Part shown: positions 15,324 to 21,366 of the stretch, one piece after another
How the letters are laid out: each line of letters opens with the position of its first letter
How positions within the stretch are numbered: position 1 is the stretch's first letter
DNA from: a virus
Strand: one strand, 5' to 3'
IMG/VR virus record: IMGVR_UViG_3300006920_000266
Span: 1 to 22,921 of that record
Length of the DNA stretch: 22,921 nucleotides
The notes under the pieces: model-generated
Told to the model about the DNA's origin: nothing
Seen by the model: the letters and a program-made list of their open reading frames with translations, nothing else
Database searches by the model: none
Made by a program: the position numbers and the translations under genes

Positions 15324-15566
15324 TTATCTACGCTTAGAACCTTTTAGTCTAGACTTTTCTTTTCTGCCTCTGTTTTTAGACTTAGGTTCTATTTTTATTT
15401 TTTTTCCTTTGTGATGGATATCTTTACCATCACCCTTTTTTACGCTACCGTTTTTTTCTGCTTTTCTCCTGCGTTTATTTCGAGCAGCACGATTCTTCTT
15501 CTCTTTATCTGAAGATTGGAACTTTTTATATTCCTTTTTATAGTTTCGTTTTTTTACAACTCTCAT
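15324..15566 (-). CDS. Extremely basic, HNH-like remnant protein
   Basis: The protein has 80 residues, about 45 percent Lys plus Arg. The string KAEKNGSVKKGDGKDIHHKG, followed after a short gap by KSKNRGRKEKSR, matches the minimal core of a small phage HNH-type protein (GDGKxxHHKDG ... SKSKNRSR). The metal and catalytic layout is incomplete: there is one HH pair, no CxxC pairs, and the usual Asn-rich loop is missing. It overlaps the upstream complete HNH gene by four bases (ATGA) and lies directly before terminase. It may assist DNA cutting or bind DNA at packaging. Activity as a nuclease is doubtful. Confidence 0.6.
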   Translation of the reverse strand: MRVVKKRNYKKEYKKFQSSDKEKKNRAARNKRRRKAEKNGSVKKGDGKDIHHKGKKIKIEPKSKNRGRKEKSRLKGSKRR

Positions 15567-15925
15567 TCCTGTTGCAAGTTACGAATATTTCTCCTTTCGT
15601 GTGTTACAGCCCTGTGGCAATTTGCACATCTTGGCTCGCACTTATCTATCTCCTTCTGTATTGTTTGTATGGAGTAAGATTGATTCCCCATATCTGAGAC
15701 ATTAGATCTCTTCTCACCTCTTACATGATCAAAGTCTAAAAGAACTGGATTGTTTTCCCCGCAGTCTACACACGATAACATGCTTTTAACAAAAGCTATA
15801 TACTCTTTGTTTTTCTTTCTTTGCTCTCTATTTCTTTTTTTACTACGATCCTTAACTTTTTGTTTGTTAGCCTCGTAGTGACGCTTTGCTGCTGCAGCCT
15901 GATCCTTAGCGTCTTTATATGCCAT
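15563..15925 (-). CDS. HNH endonuclease
   Basis: The protein has 120 residues. A basic helical N-terminus (about 1-48) precedes a compact HNH/beta-beta-alpha-metal domain: CVDC at 52-55, VLLDFDHVRGEK at 61-72 with the catalytic D64 and H67, then CEPRCANCHRAVTHERR at 96-112 with the second Cys pair (C100, C103) and H104. The two CxxC pairs hold a structural zinc, and the central DHV with the C-terminal CHR completes the nuclease site. HNH proteins encoded beside terminase often work with the packaging motor in cutting genome ends. The gene overlaps both neighbours by 1-4 bases. A free-standing homing nuclease is an alternative, but tight operon packing argues against it. Confidence 0.85.
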   Translation of the reverse strand: MAYKDAKDQAAAAKRHYEANKQKVKDRSKKRNREQRKKNKEYIAFVKSMLSCVDCGENNPVLLDFDHVRGEKRSNVSDMGNQSYSIQTIQKEIDKCEPRCANCHRAVTHERRNIRNLQQE

Positions 15926-16209
15926 TACTTAGAAAACCTTTCAGCGAATCCGCCAGTATAATCTTTAGATTGGTCAATCTCCCCGTTGTCTTTAAGGTCC
16001 TTAACCATTTGCTCTAAACGTTGCCTTTCTATAATAAGCTCCTTGCAGTCTGTAGCAGTTTGCTTGATAGATTGAAGCTCTGCTTTTCTAGCGGATCCGT
16101 TTATTTCAGGATCAACAGGCTTCTTTATTTCCTCTATCATGTTGTCTATAGCTACCTCCATACTTCTCATTAATCTCTGTGAGGCCGATATGGTAGTAAA
16201 CTTACTCAT
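15925..16209 (-). CDS. Helical protein, candidate small terminase partner
   Basis: The protein has 94 residues and is predicted to be almost entirely alpha-helical: ASQRLMRSMEVAIDNMIEEIKK, a short Pro loop (PVDPEING), then SARKAELQSIKQTATDCKELI and ERQRLEQMVKDLKDN. It ends with a polar tail DYTGGFAERFSK. It is not a recognisable helix-turn-helix. Position two genes before terminase and next to HNH suits a small terminase or another packaging oligomer, because small terminases are short helical coiled coils; that is inference from context only. The stop overlaps the HNH start by one base, and its own start overlaps the upstream gene by eight bases. Confidence 0.55.
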   Translation of the reverse strand: MSKFTTISASQRLMRSMEVAIDNMIEEIKKPVDPEINGSARKAELQSIKQTATDCKELIIERQRLEQMVKDLKDNGEIDQSKDYTGGFAERFSK

Positions 16210-16462
16210 TTATATCAAAGTCGTACACCCATACAGGAGTTTTCTCTCCTACATAACTTCCAGCGACATTGTACTCAAAGTGCTCTACAGCATCTTCCAT
16301 TTCCATGCCTTCTTCTACAAGTATATCCAAACATTTACTTACACTGTATACAGCTTTTGGTTCTACACCAAATGTCACTCCTATAACAGCATCATCAAAT
16401 CCATCAGCCAATAAGCATTCATGATCTTCTAGTTGTACCCACAATTCTGATTTATCAAACAT
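16202..16462 (-). CDS. Conserved-type hypothetical phage protein
   Basis: The protein has 86 residues and is acidic. The core is CLLADGFDDAVIGVTFGVEP, then AVYSVSKCLDILVEEGMEMEDAVEHFEYNVAGSYVGEKTPVWV in outline. The pattern, an LADGFDDAxIG entry, a helix-loop-helix with EGMxxEDAxExFEYN and a final PVWV strand, is one I recall from many small uncharacterised phage proteins. It has no catalytic motif, signal or membrane segment. It overlaps the downstream gene by eight bases and sits directly after the GroES-like gene. Function unknown. Confidence 0.6.
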   Translation of the reverse strand: MFDKSELWVQLEDHECLLADGFDDAVIGVTFGVEPKAVYSVSKCLDILVEEGMEMEDAVEHFEYNVAGSYVGEKTPVWVYDFDINE

Positions 16463-17053
16463 TTAATTTAATTTATACATTAAGTCTTCAGCACGAGTAC
16501 GATAATACTCTTTGCCGTCTATTTTAATTCTATAATCTCTATTTTCTTTGAAGCCCACCACATCTCCAGGCTCTAAATCCATGTAATCTGCTTCTTCACA
16601 TAAATAAGCTATTCTCCCTCTTGTAGGTAGCTTTTCTTTTAAAGAAACTAACTCTATTAAATCAGATTTAACTTTATCTTCCTCCTCTACCGCCTCTAGT
16701 AAGCACCATCCAGCAAGACACCTTATCTTACCGTCTTCTTGACTTTTATAAGCTATAGCTTGATTGTTAACAGCGTGATCAGGATTGTATATAACTGAAT
16801 AATGATTATCTTCTCCTGTAAATGCCTGACCACCGTCTAGGACAACAAGGTGATGAAAATAAAGGGTATCTCCAGTTTTAACACCAGTATCGTACTTAAT
16901 AGGGGAACAAACAACTGAGCCTTCTGTAACTCTATGTTCAAACTCGCTACCCTCGTGTCTTGTGTCAATATAAAGCTCTAAACCACTCTTAGTAGTTATT
17001 GTGTCATTGATTCTTTTTTCTAAATCAACAACGAAAGTCCAAAAAGTTTTCAT
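16463..17053 (-). CDS. GroES-like co-chaperonin with two tandem domains
   Basis: The protein has 196 residues. The first half (about 5-121) shows a GroES-like arrangement: VDLEKRINDTITTKSGLELY, RVTEGSVVCSP, then VKTGDTLYFHHLVV and a closing IRCLAGWCLLEAV. The second (about 115-196) repeats it in shorter form: RGRIAYLCEEADYMDLEPGDVVGF, then KIDGKEYYRTRAEDLMYKL, very like the GroES ending GDxVxF...KIDGEEYxxxREDDIL. The mobile-loop region of the first copy is around 20-45. Phage GroES homologues (T4 gp31 type) cap host GroEL to fold the large capsid protein; this one may do the same. Two linked domains in one chain are unusual, since bacterial GroES is a single domain of about 95 residues. It starts in an AT-rich leader with no Shine-Dalgarno sequence. 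Confidence 0.75.
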   Translation of the reverse strand: MKTFWTFVVDLEKRINDTITTKSGLELYIDTRHEGSEFEHRVTEGSVVCSPIKYDTGVKTGDTLYFHHLVVLDGGQAFTGEDNHYSVIYNPDHAVNNQAIAYKSQEDGKIRCLAGWCLLEAVEEEDKVKSDLIELVSLKEKLPTRGRIAYLCEEADYMDLEPGDVVGFKENRDYRIKIDGKEYYRTRAEDLMYKLN

Positions 17054-17064
17054 TTAATTTAATT

Positions 17065-17316
17065 TTAATACCCTCCGCCACCTCCAGAACTAGGCATTGA
17101 AGAAGGGGCGGTATTAGCCCGCAATTGCTGTATTATAGTTCGTACAAATACTTCAGTCCTTCTGTTTAAAGGTGTTAAGCTGTCGTGGGGTGTTTGTTTA
17201 TGGTACGCTCCAGTCATAGGACCTTGAATATCATGAATGTGATAAGCCCCAATATACGTGCTACCATCTGGTAATGCAAATTCTCCTCCAGAAGTATACA
17301 ATTCTGTTCTAACCAT
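17065..17316 (-). CDS. Small phage protein with GGEFALPDG...YHIH motif and Gly tail
   Basis: The protein has 83 residues. The N-terminal part TSGGEFALPDGSTYIGAYHI, then HDIQGPMTGAYHKQTPHDSL, resembles a recurrent marine-phage motif (GGEFxLPDGxxYxGxYHIHxxxGPMxGAxH). The middle NRRTEVFVRTIIQQLRANT is helical and the C-terminus is Ser/Pro then GGGGGY. His-rich loops could bind a metal. The flexible Gly tail suggests a structural or linker role. It lies between the GroES-like gene and a small hypothetical gene with gaps of only 2-11 bases. Function unknown; the family resemblance is from memory. Confidence 0.6.
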   Translation of the reverse strand: MVRTELYTSGGEFALPDGSTYIGAYHIHDIQGPMTGAYHKQTPHDSLTPLNRRTEVFVRTIIQQLRANTAPSSMPSSGGGGGY

Positions 17317-17318
17317 AA

Positions 17319-17558
17319 TTAAAAATCTAAATCAAATTCAAGCATACAAGGTATATCATCTACAGCTTTCCATAAAGTTTGAATGCTTTCTTCATCTTGT
17401 AAATACACTAAATATCTGTTTTTGCCATATCTATGCAGATAACCCTCATCTTGCACTATAGTGCTAACTTTTGACGGTCCCACTCTCATACCTATATAAT
17501 ATGCCATAGCATCTTTGGGATCTCTCCCAATAATAATTTTCCTAATAACTCCTTCCAT
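17319..17558 (-). CDS. Small hypothetical phage protein
   Basis: The protein has 79 residues. It begins MEGVIRKIIIGRDPKDAMAY, followed by YIGMRVGPSKVSTIVQDE, a YGKNRYLVYLQDEES strand and a closing TLWKAVDDIPCMLEFDLDF. The strand-helix pattern and the xKxIIGxDPKDAMAYxxGM opening recur in small phage proteins of unknown role as I recall them. It has no signal peptide and no Cys cluster. Spacing is two bases to the next gene and five from the previous one, so it is co-transcribed with the GroES-like and packaging genes. Confidence 0.6.
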   Translation of the reverse strand: MEGVIRKIIIGRDPKDAMAYYIGMRVGPSKVSTIVQDEGYLHRYGKNRYLVYLQDEESIQTLWKAVDDIPCMLEFDLDF

Positions 17559-17563
17559 TTTAT

Positions 17564-17872
17564 TTAATCTTCCAGTTCAATGCCCGTGCCATCTAAAAGA
17601 TCGTCTATATCCTTATATCCATTTGTTTCATCAGGACTTTCTTCATCGTGCCAAGTAGCATCTATAAAATCAATTACACTTATTAATTCATCTCTATCCT
17701 CTATATTGTAGTTGTATAGAGCACTCATTCTAGGTAAACCTTCTTCATCATTGTCTTCTACGCAACCTAAAACAACTAAAGAAATAACTCTGTCGCTGCC
17801 ATATTCCTTAGTTAAGCTTTCTATATCAAAACATATTCTTTGAATCCGTAGTAAAAACTCTTCTCTTTTCAT
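17564..17872 (-). CDS. Acidic hypothetical protein at strand switch
   Basis: The protein has 102 residues and is markedly acidic. A helical start (MKREEFLLRIQRICFDIESL) is followed by VISLVVLGCVEDNDEEG, then YNIEDRDELISVIDFIDATW, and a low-complexity acidic end (DEESPDETNGYKDIDDLLDG, then TGIELED). I do not recognise a family. Its start codon is 11 bases from the start codon of the plus-strand winged-helix gene at 17884. If both are active, their promoters must overlap the opposite gene. Acidic small proteins are often DNA mimics or inhibitors, but nothing here proves that. Confidence 0.55.
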   Translation of the reverse strand: MKREEFLLRIQRICFDIESLTKEYGSDRVISLVVLGCVEDNDEEGLPRMSALYNYNIEDRDELISVIDFIDATWHDEESPDETNGYKDIDDLLDGTGIELED

Positions 17873-17879
17873 AAATTTG
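17872..17879 (+). promoter_or_regulatory. Candidate TAnnTTTG box for plus-strand winged-helix gene
   Basis: The plus strand reads TAAATTTG four bases before the ATG at 17884, a match to the Bacteroidota -7 consensus. With the usual distance, transcription would start at or next to the ATG, giving a leaderless or nearly leaderless message. A TTTG at 17839-17842 is too far upstream (29 bases) for a normal -33 box. The first base of the box is also the first base of the minus-strand start codon at 17872, so transcription in the two directions would interfere. Confidence 0.35.
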
Positions 17880-17883
17880 TTGT

Positions 17884-18306
17884 ATGCCTAAAAGTAAAAT
17901 ATCTAAAAAAACTTTGTTTAGAGACTTCTCCCTGCAAGATAAGAAATATATTCTTAGGAACTATCTCAAGAACATAAAGACGGTAAAAAGAAAAATAAAT
18001 AAAGAGTATGATATATCATTCTCTATGGTAGAGTTTTTGTTATGGGGTTATGATCTACAGTTCTTTACTATTAAGTATGCAGCAAAAAGTATAGGGATGA
18101 ACGAAAACAATACAGCTAATAGGTTTATATACCCTTTAGTTAATAAAGGATATCTATATAAACATTTCGACAAGCTTACACCATCACAAACTTTTGAGGA
18201 TCACTTATTCCGTGAAGAAACCAAAATGAACTATAGAGTAAGGTATGCCCTAACTCAAAAAGCTAGACTTCTAGTTCAAAGAGTGTATAAAGAATTAGGC
18301 GGTTAG
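17884..18306 (+). CDS. Winged-helix DNA-binding protein, MarR-like
   Basis: The protein has 140 residues and is basic. After a Lys-rich head, about 45-98 forms a winged helix: SFSMVEFLLWGYDLQFFTIK, AAKSIGMNENNTANRFIYPL as recognition helix region, then VNKGYLYKHFDKL as the wing start. The end YRVRYALTQKARLLVQRVYK matches the RYxLTxKGRxLVxxxY dimer helix of MarR-type regulators. It is the only plus-strand gene inside the minus-strand block. It is divergent from 17564-17872 (11-base gap) and convergent with the nuclease gene (no gap), so its transcript runs against late genes. This suits a regulator expressed at another time than the late genes, perhaps an early-late switch or a repressor. Target and ligand are unknown. 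Confidence 0.7.
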   Translation: MPKSKISKKTLFRDFSLQDKKYILRNYLKNIKTVKRKINKEYDISFSMVEFLLWGYDLQFFTIKYAAKSIGMNENNTANRFIYPLVNKGYLYKHFDKLTPSQTFEDHLFREETKMNYRVRYALTQKARLLVQRVYKELGG

Positions 18307-18666
18307 TTACCTTTTGCCTCCGTGATACTCAACAGCGTGACCCTCTTCTATAAGTTGTTTGTTTAGGTTCTTCATTGTTAAAGAATCTGGACAAGCAAAA
18401 TCTATCTCTCCTAAGCATCTACCAAACTTTCCTACGCCATGAGATATGACTTGTACTTCTGTCGCTGTGTCTAACAACTCAGCTACCCTTTGTTTGGCCG
18501 CTAGGCCTCGTTTTTTTTCCTCAAGATCTCTTGTTCTGGACTCTGGGGTATTGATCCCCATAAACCTAATGCGTTTTTTTATCTTTACATCAAACCCTAG
18601 ATCTATGCTAGCATCTATGGTGTCTCCGTCAATAACTCTAAGAACCTCTATATTGTATGTATACAT
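18307..18666 (-). CDS. Staphylococcal nuclease-like (TNase) enzyme
   Basis: I chose the ATG at 18666, giving 119 residues MYTYNIEVLRVIDGDTIDAS onward. An upstream ATG at 18729 would add 21 residues that lie wholly inside the preceding gene and have no family character, and 18666 falls two bases after that gene's stop. SNase-fold motifs are VIDGDTI (metal-binding Asp), IRFMGINTPES (catalytic Arg and Glu; the second metal Asp of IDTPE is Asn here) and GKFGRCLGEI (second catalytic Arg). The C-terminus NKQLIEEGHAVEYHGGKR is the usual final helix and GxAVxYxGGKR end. It is a Ca-dependent nuclease of DNA or RNA. With no signal peptide it acts inside the cell, perhaps degrading host nucleic acid. 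The Asp-to-Asn change could alter metal use. Confidence 0.8.
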   Translation of the reverse strand: MYTYNIEVLRVIDGDTIDASIDLGFDVKIKKRIRFMGINTPESRTRDLEEKKRGLAAKQRVAELLDTATEVQVISHGVGKFGRCLGEIDFACPDSLTMKNLNKQLIEEGHAVEYHGGKR

Positions 18667-18668
18667 AA

Positions 18669-19193
18669 TTAATGTGGTTGTGAAGCCCCTACAAATGTGG
18701 CTACATCTAGAGGGGTTAATAGTAAGCACTCAGAAAAGTCCCTATAAACAATAGTTACTTCTTCCCCCTCTTTGACTGCTTTGGCGATTTTCGGGTAGAC
18801 TCTTGTGTACGCTTGCGTCGACCTTCCGATGAAACCGTTTTTCTTGATATTGTTGTTTTCTTGCGTATCACCCAATAGTAGACATCCCGCAGTGTCCTCA
18901 TCAGTATTACCACAATGAAGAAGAATATATTTAAAATTAGGGACATCACAGACTTCAAGCATCCCCATATGTATATCAGCAAATCTTTTACGGTACTTGG
19001 CGTGGTATCCACCTTCATTTCTAAATTTGATTTGATACTCTCCTTCAGGTATACAAGTTTCTCCGTAAACTTTTGTTTCACGGCTCTCATCTTCGAGAGT
19101 ATAGCATAAAAATTTTCTTTCATCTGTTATATCAAATAGTATCCCGTTAGTTGAATCCTCTCCTTTGTTGAATCTTATTACTTCGAGTTTCAT
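18669..19193 (-). CDS. DUF5675-type protein, putative endolysin
   Basis: The protein has 174 residues. The core matches DUF5675: CYTLEDESRETKVYGETCIP and EGEYQIKFRNEGGYHAKYRK at about 30-68, then HMGMLEVCDVPNFKYILLHC, GNTDEDTAGCLLLG at about 75-108, and a final TRVYPKIAKAVKEGEEVTIVY near 130-150. The conserved His, Cys and Gly-Cys-Leu residues resemble the catalytic pocket of L,D-transpeptidase-like folds. The family is common in phages near lysis genes and is thought to act on peptidoglycan, but its reaction is not settled to my knowledge. About 22 residues after VTIVYRD (FSECLLLTPLDVATFVGAS) extend beyond the usual end. An open frame with a membrane segment is nested inside (18755-19123). 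Confidence 0.7.
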   Translation of the reverse strand: MKLEVIRFNKGEDSTNGILFDITDERKFLCYTLEDESRETKVYGETCIPEGEYQIKFRNEGGYHAKYRKRFADIHMGMLEVCDVPNFKYILLHCGNTDEDTAGCLLLGDTQENNNIKKNGFIGRSTQAYTRVYPKIAKAVKEGEEVTIVYRDFSECLLLTPLDVATFVGASQPH

Positions 19194-19278
19194 TTTTTAA
19201 TTTATTTAATCTGATTTTTTCAGCTTCTATCGCTGGGTCTTTTCTTTTCTTTATGGGGTTAAAGTAATGTTTATTCAA
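19147..19278 (-). CDS. Possible 43-residue basic protein from TTG start
   Basis: A minus-strand frame opens with TTG at 19278, immediately after the TAA of the 19279-19923 gene, and ends with TAA at 19147 inside the start of the DUF5675 gene (47-base overlap). It reads NKHYFNPIKKRKDPAIEAEK, then IRLNKLKNETRSNKIQQRRG and FN. This is a plausible basic amphipathic helix, and it would occupy the otherwise empty 85 bases at 19194-19278. Against it: no ATG, no clear Shine-Dalgarno sequence beyond AGG, and small size. Abutment with the preceding stop would allow coupled restart. Confidence 0.3.
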   Translation of the reverse strand: MNKHYFNPIKKRKDPAIEAEKIRLNKLKNETRSNKIQQRRGFN

Positions 19279-19923
19279 TTACCTGCAGCTAGGGTGTCTT
19301 GAGTTTCTTTCACAGAAGTCTTGCATAAAGTTTACAATACCTGCATCTCCCTTATCCTTTGATAAACCTCTACTTCCAGCAACATCTCCTTTACCTCCTC
19401 CAGGAACTCCTTTCCCTCCTACGTTTTTAGCAATATTTACTTTTCTAAACTCTCCTTTTTTTGGGGTTTTTTCTTCAATATTTATAAAATAATCTAAGAA
19501 AGATGGATCTGACATCAATAAATTTCTAAACTCTCTAGTTTCTGTATTACTTAATGGCCTACCTGCAAGCTCCGAAAGCTGATCATCAGTCATTCCTCGA
19601 ACTGTAGTTGCTGGATTGTACTGACTCGATTCAGGATCAAGAGATGTTACACGTATTTTACCGTCTTTGGTTTTAAATGCTCTGAAATTTGGTTGTGATG
19701 TTTCTCTTTCTTCTGGAGATGATACAGAAAATATATCATCCATAAACGCTTGACCAGTTTTTTGCTCTGGTACATCTGAAAACCTTAACATATCTAATAA
19801 AGTATTAACATCATACTTTCTTTCACCCTTCTCACCTGTATACTCAATAACATCTAATGCTGTTAGCATTTTTGGGTCTTCATGCATCCCACCATGATCG
19901 TACCTTTTAATAGGCCTATACAT
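19279..19923 (-). CDS. Hypothetical virion-associated protein
   Basis: The protein has 214 residues. The N-terminus MYRPIKRYDHGGMHEDPKML carries a YDHGGMH motif like the MEHGGVHGD of the next gene upstream, so the two are probably related in function. The middle has charged helices and NPATTVRGMTDDQLSELAGR. The C-terminal part is Gly/Lys-rich (GGKGVPGGGKGDVAGSRGL) and probably flexible, ending with a CERNSRHPSCR Cys pair. No enzyme motif is visible. HGGxH motifs with Gly/Lys-rich tracts are what I associate with structural or ejected proteins of marine phages. The start overlaps the preceding stop by one base. The function is inferred weakly from neighbours. Confidence 0.6.
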   Translation of the reverse strand: MYRPIKRYDHGGMHEDPKMLTALDVIEYTGEKGERKYDVNTLLDMLRFSDVPEQKTGQAFMDDIFSVSSPEERETSQPNFRAFKTKDGKIRVTSLDPESSQYNPATTVRGMTDDQLSELAGRPLSNTETREFRNLLMSDPSFLDYFINIEEKTPKKGEFRKVNIAKNVGGKGVPGGGKGDVAGSRGLSKDKGDAGIVNFMQDFCERNSRHPSCR

Positions 19924-20858
19924 TATCTACCACCTAACATAGAAGAACCTTTCGCCATTCCCCTACCCATCGCTTCAATAGCTTCTTGAGATAAACCTTG
20001 TTCAGATTCTTCAGGAGACTTAAAGAATAGCTTTCTAAAGAATTCGCTTCTATCCCAAAGTTTACCAAAATGCTTTTGATACACTTCGTCTGGTATACCA
20101 TCTAATAACTCAGAATACTCTTCAGGGTTATTCATTATTTGTTTAGAGCTAATAGTTTGTGTAGCATCACTACTTACTCCATAGTGATCTTTTATAGACC
20201 TCTGTAAAGCTTTATTTCTTAACCTCTCCTCTCTAGTTCCTCCCTCACCAAATCTTTCGTCATATTTTTGTTGTTTTATCGCCTCTTGATCCATGAATGC
20301 TTCATTTTCTAAACCTTGCATTTCTTTTCTAAAAGGTTTACCACCTTTTAGCATTTCAACTAGCTTTTGTAAAATGTTTGGGGGATCTCCATGAACGCCT
20401 CCATGCTCCATTAACTTAAAGTCGGCACCAGTAATGGAACCATCATTATTACGGTCCATATGTTTAGACTGAGCTTTAGAAAGCCCTCCTTTCATATACT
20501 TGTTTACTTTATACGCTCCTCCTCCTGCAGCTACTGGCACTGGATTAGCTCCAGATCTTGCTGCTTGTCTTTTATTAATAATACTTTGGCCTATAGAAAC
20601 ACTAGGATTCAAAGCACCAACCATTGGATTGTTAACCTTATTAAAACCCACAGCCATACTATTCATAGGGTTGGTAACCATATCAGAAGTAGAGTCATAT
20701 GGGCTAAACTGTAAATTATTCATAGGTTTAGCCATAGGTGCAGGCTGATTGGCTTGTTTATTAGCATTTTGTCTTGCAATGAGATTTGCGAAGAAGTCTT
20801 TCGGTAAAGCCATCCCGCCCATAAGCATCTTTTGAGGGTATTTTCTTTGTACTTTCAT
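19923..20858 (-). CDS. Probable virion protein with EF-hand-like loop
   Basis: The protein has 311 residues. The first 110 are low-complexity Asn/Pro/Met/Ala (NKQANQPAPMAKPMNNLQF and similar). KYMKGGLSKAQSKHMDRNND at 120-139 leads into a 12-residue Ca-binding-type loop, D135-N137-D139-S141-T143-D146 (DRNNDGSITGAD), then FKLMEHGGVHGDPP. It resembles a single EF-hand or dockerin half. Residues 165-240 are charged helices, and the end is Gly/Ser/Met-rich. It lies between the decoration-like 20860-21339 gene and the 19279-19923 gene, sharing the HGGxH motif with the latter. A role in the virion, perhaps calcium-stabilised, is inference. Confidence 0.6.
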   Translation of the reverse strand: MKVQRKYPQKMLMGGMALPKDFFANLIARQNANKQANQPAPMAKPMNNLQFSPYDSTSDMVTNPMNSMAVGFNKVNNPMVGALNPSVSIGQSIINKRQAARSGANPVPVAAGGGAYKVNKYMKGGLSKAQSKHMDRNNDGSITGADFKLMEHGGVHGDPPNILQKLVEMLKGGKPFRKEMQGLENEAFMDQEAIKQQKYDERFGEGGTREERLRNKALQRSIKDHYGVSSDATQTISSKQIMNNPEEYSELLDGIPDEVYQKHFGKLWDRSEFFRKLFFKSPEESEQGLSQEAIEAMGRGMAKGSSMLGGR

Positions 20859-20859
20859 A

Positions 20860-21339
20860 TTAACTAGCTATAAATATTTCTACTGTTACTGAAGCTCCTG
20901 CTGGATCAATAAGCAATGACTCTAACTCATGCATTGACGTATCTATGTTTGCATTTGTGTCGTTAATAGCTATAGCATCAGTAGTAGCCCCCATAATAAA
21001 GCTTTTTCCAGCTCCAATAAGAATTGTTGCTGATTCATTAGCAGCCCCGTCTCCACCATCTGTTGTGCCTACTTGTAAAGACAAATTTACAGGATTCGAG
21101 GAATCTAGGTTTGTTAGCCTTATGTACTTTACATCACCAACATCTATACTGCCAGCTGCACCAGTGCTATCATCTGCTGTACTAGCAAACGTCGCTACTG
21201 TAGTATCTTGGTTTGCAGGGCAAGTAACTATTCTGTGAAACACCTGAGTAACAGAAGCTACAGATAGGGTGTTTGTAGACCCTCTGTCAGCACCATTTAA
21301 GGTTAGTTCCTCTGTTATCGTTACGTTTAGTGTCGCCAT
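20860..21339 (-). CDS. Decoration-like beta protein, distant copy
   Basis: This 159-residue, Thr/Ala/Ser/Asp-rich, beta-rich protein has one Cys. ATLNVTITEELTLNGADRGS at the start, VGDVKYIRLTNLDSSNPVNL in the middle and ILIGAGKSFIMG later echo the layout of the capsid-block family (strand, KVYIKNTS strand, GDWxFxP strand). The last strand is SVTVEIFIAS instead of xVEFAVFSQ. It therefore looks like a remote member of that family placed 16 kb away. A TATATTTG box lies 14 bases upstream, so it may head a separate late transcript. The sequence relationship is weak and needs profile comparison; a virion-surface role is inferred. Confidence 0.6.
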   Translation of the reverse strand: MATLNVTITEELTLNGADRGSTNTLSVASVTQVFHRIVTCPANQDTTVATFASTADDSTGAAGSIDVGDVKYIRLTNLDSSNPVNLSLQVGTTDGGDGAANESATILIGAGKSFIMGATTDAIAINDTNANIDTSMHELESLLIDPAGASVTVEIFIAS

Positions 21340-21353
21340 AATCTATTTATTTA

Positions 21354-21361
21354 CAAATATA
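21354..21361 (-). promoter_or_regulatory. Bacteroidota-type -7 box TATATTTG before 159-residue gene
   Basis: The minus strand in the 27-base gap 21340-21366 reads TATATTTG, 14 bases from the ATG at 21339. A TTG lies about 15 bases further upstream, short of ideal for a -33 element but the only such element near the minus-strand boxes of this window. The box is identical to those at 4850 and 13182. Confidence 0.55.
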
Positions 21362-21366
21362 AGATA

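Noticed and set aside
18287-18325. Bidirectional terminator between the convergent genes
   Set aside because: Only very short imperfect complementarity (AGGC/GCCT and GGT/ACC) is present, within coding sequence, with no convincing stem plus T-run.
18667-18729. Upstream start for the SNase-like gene at 18729
   Set aside because: The added 21 residues lie inside the preceding gene and precede the conserved fold start; the ATG at 18666 follows the upstream stop closely.
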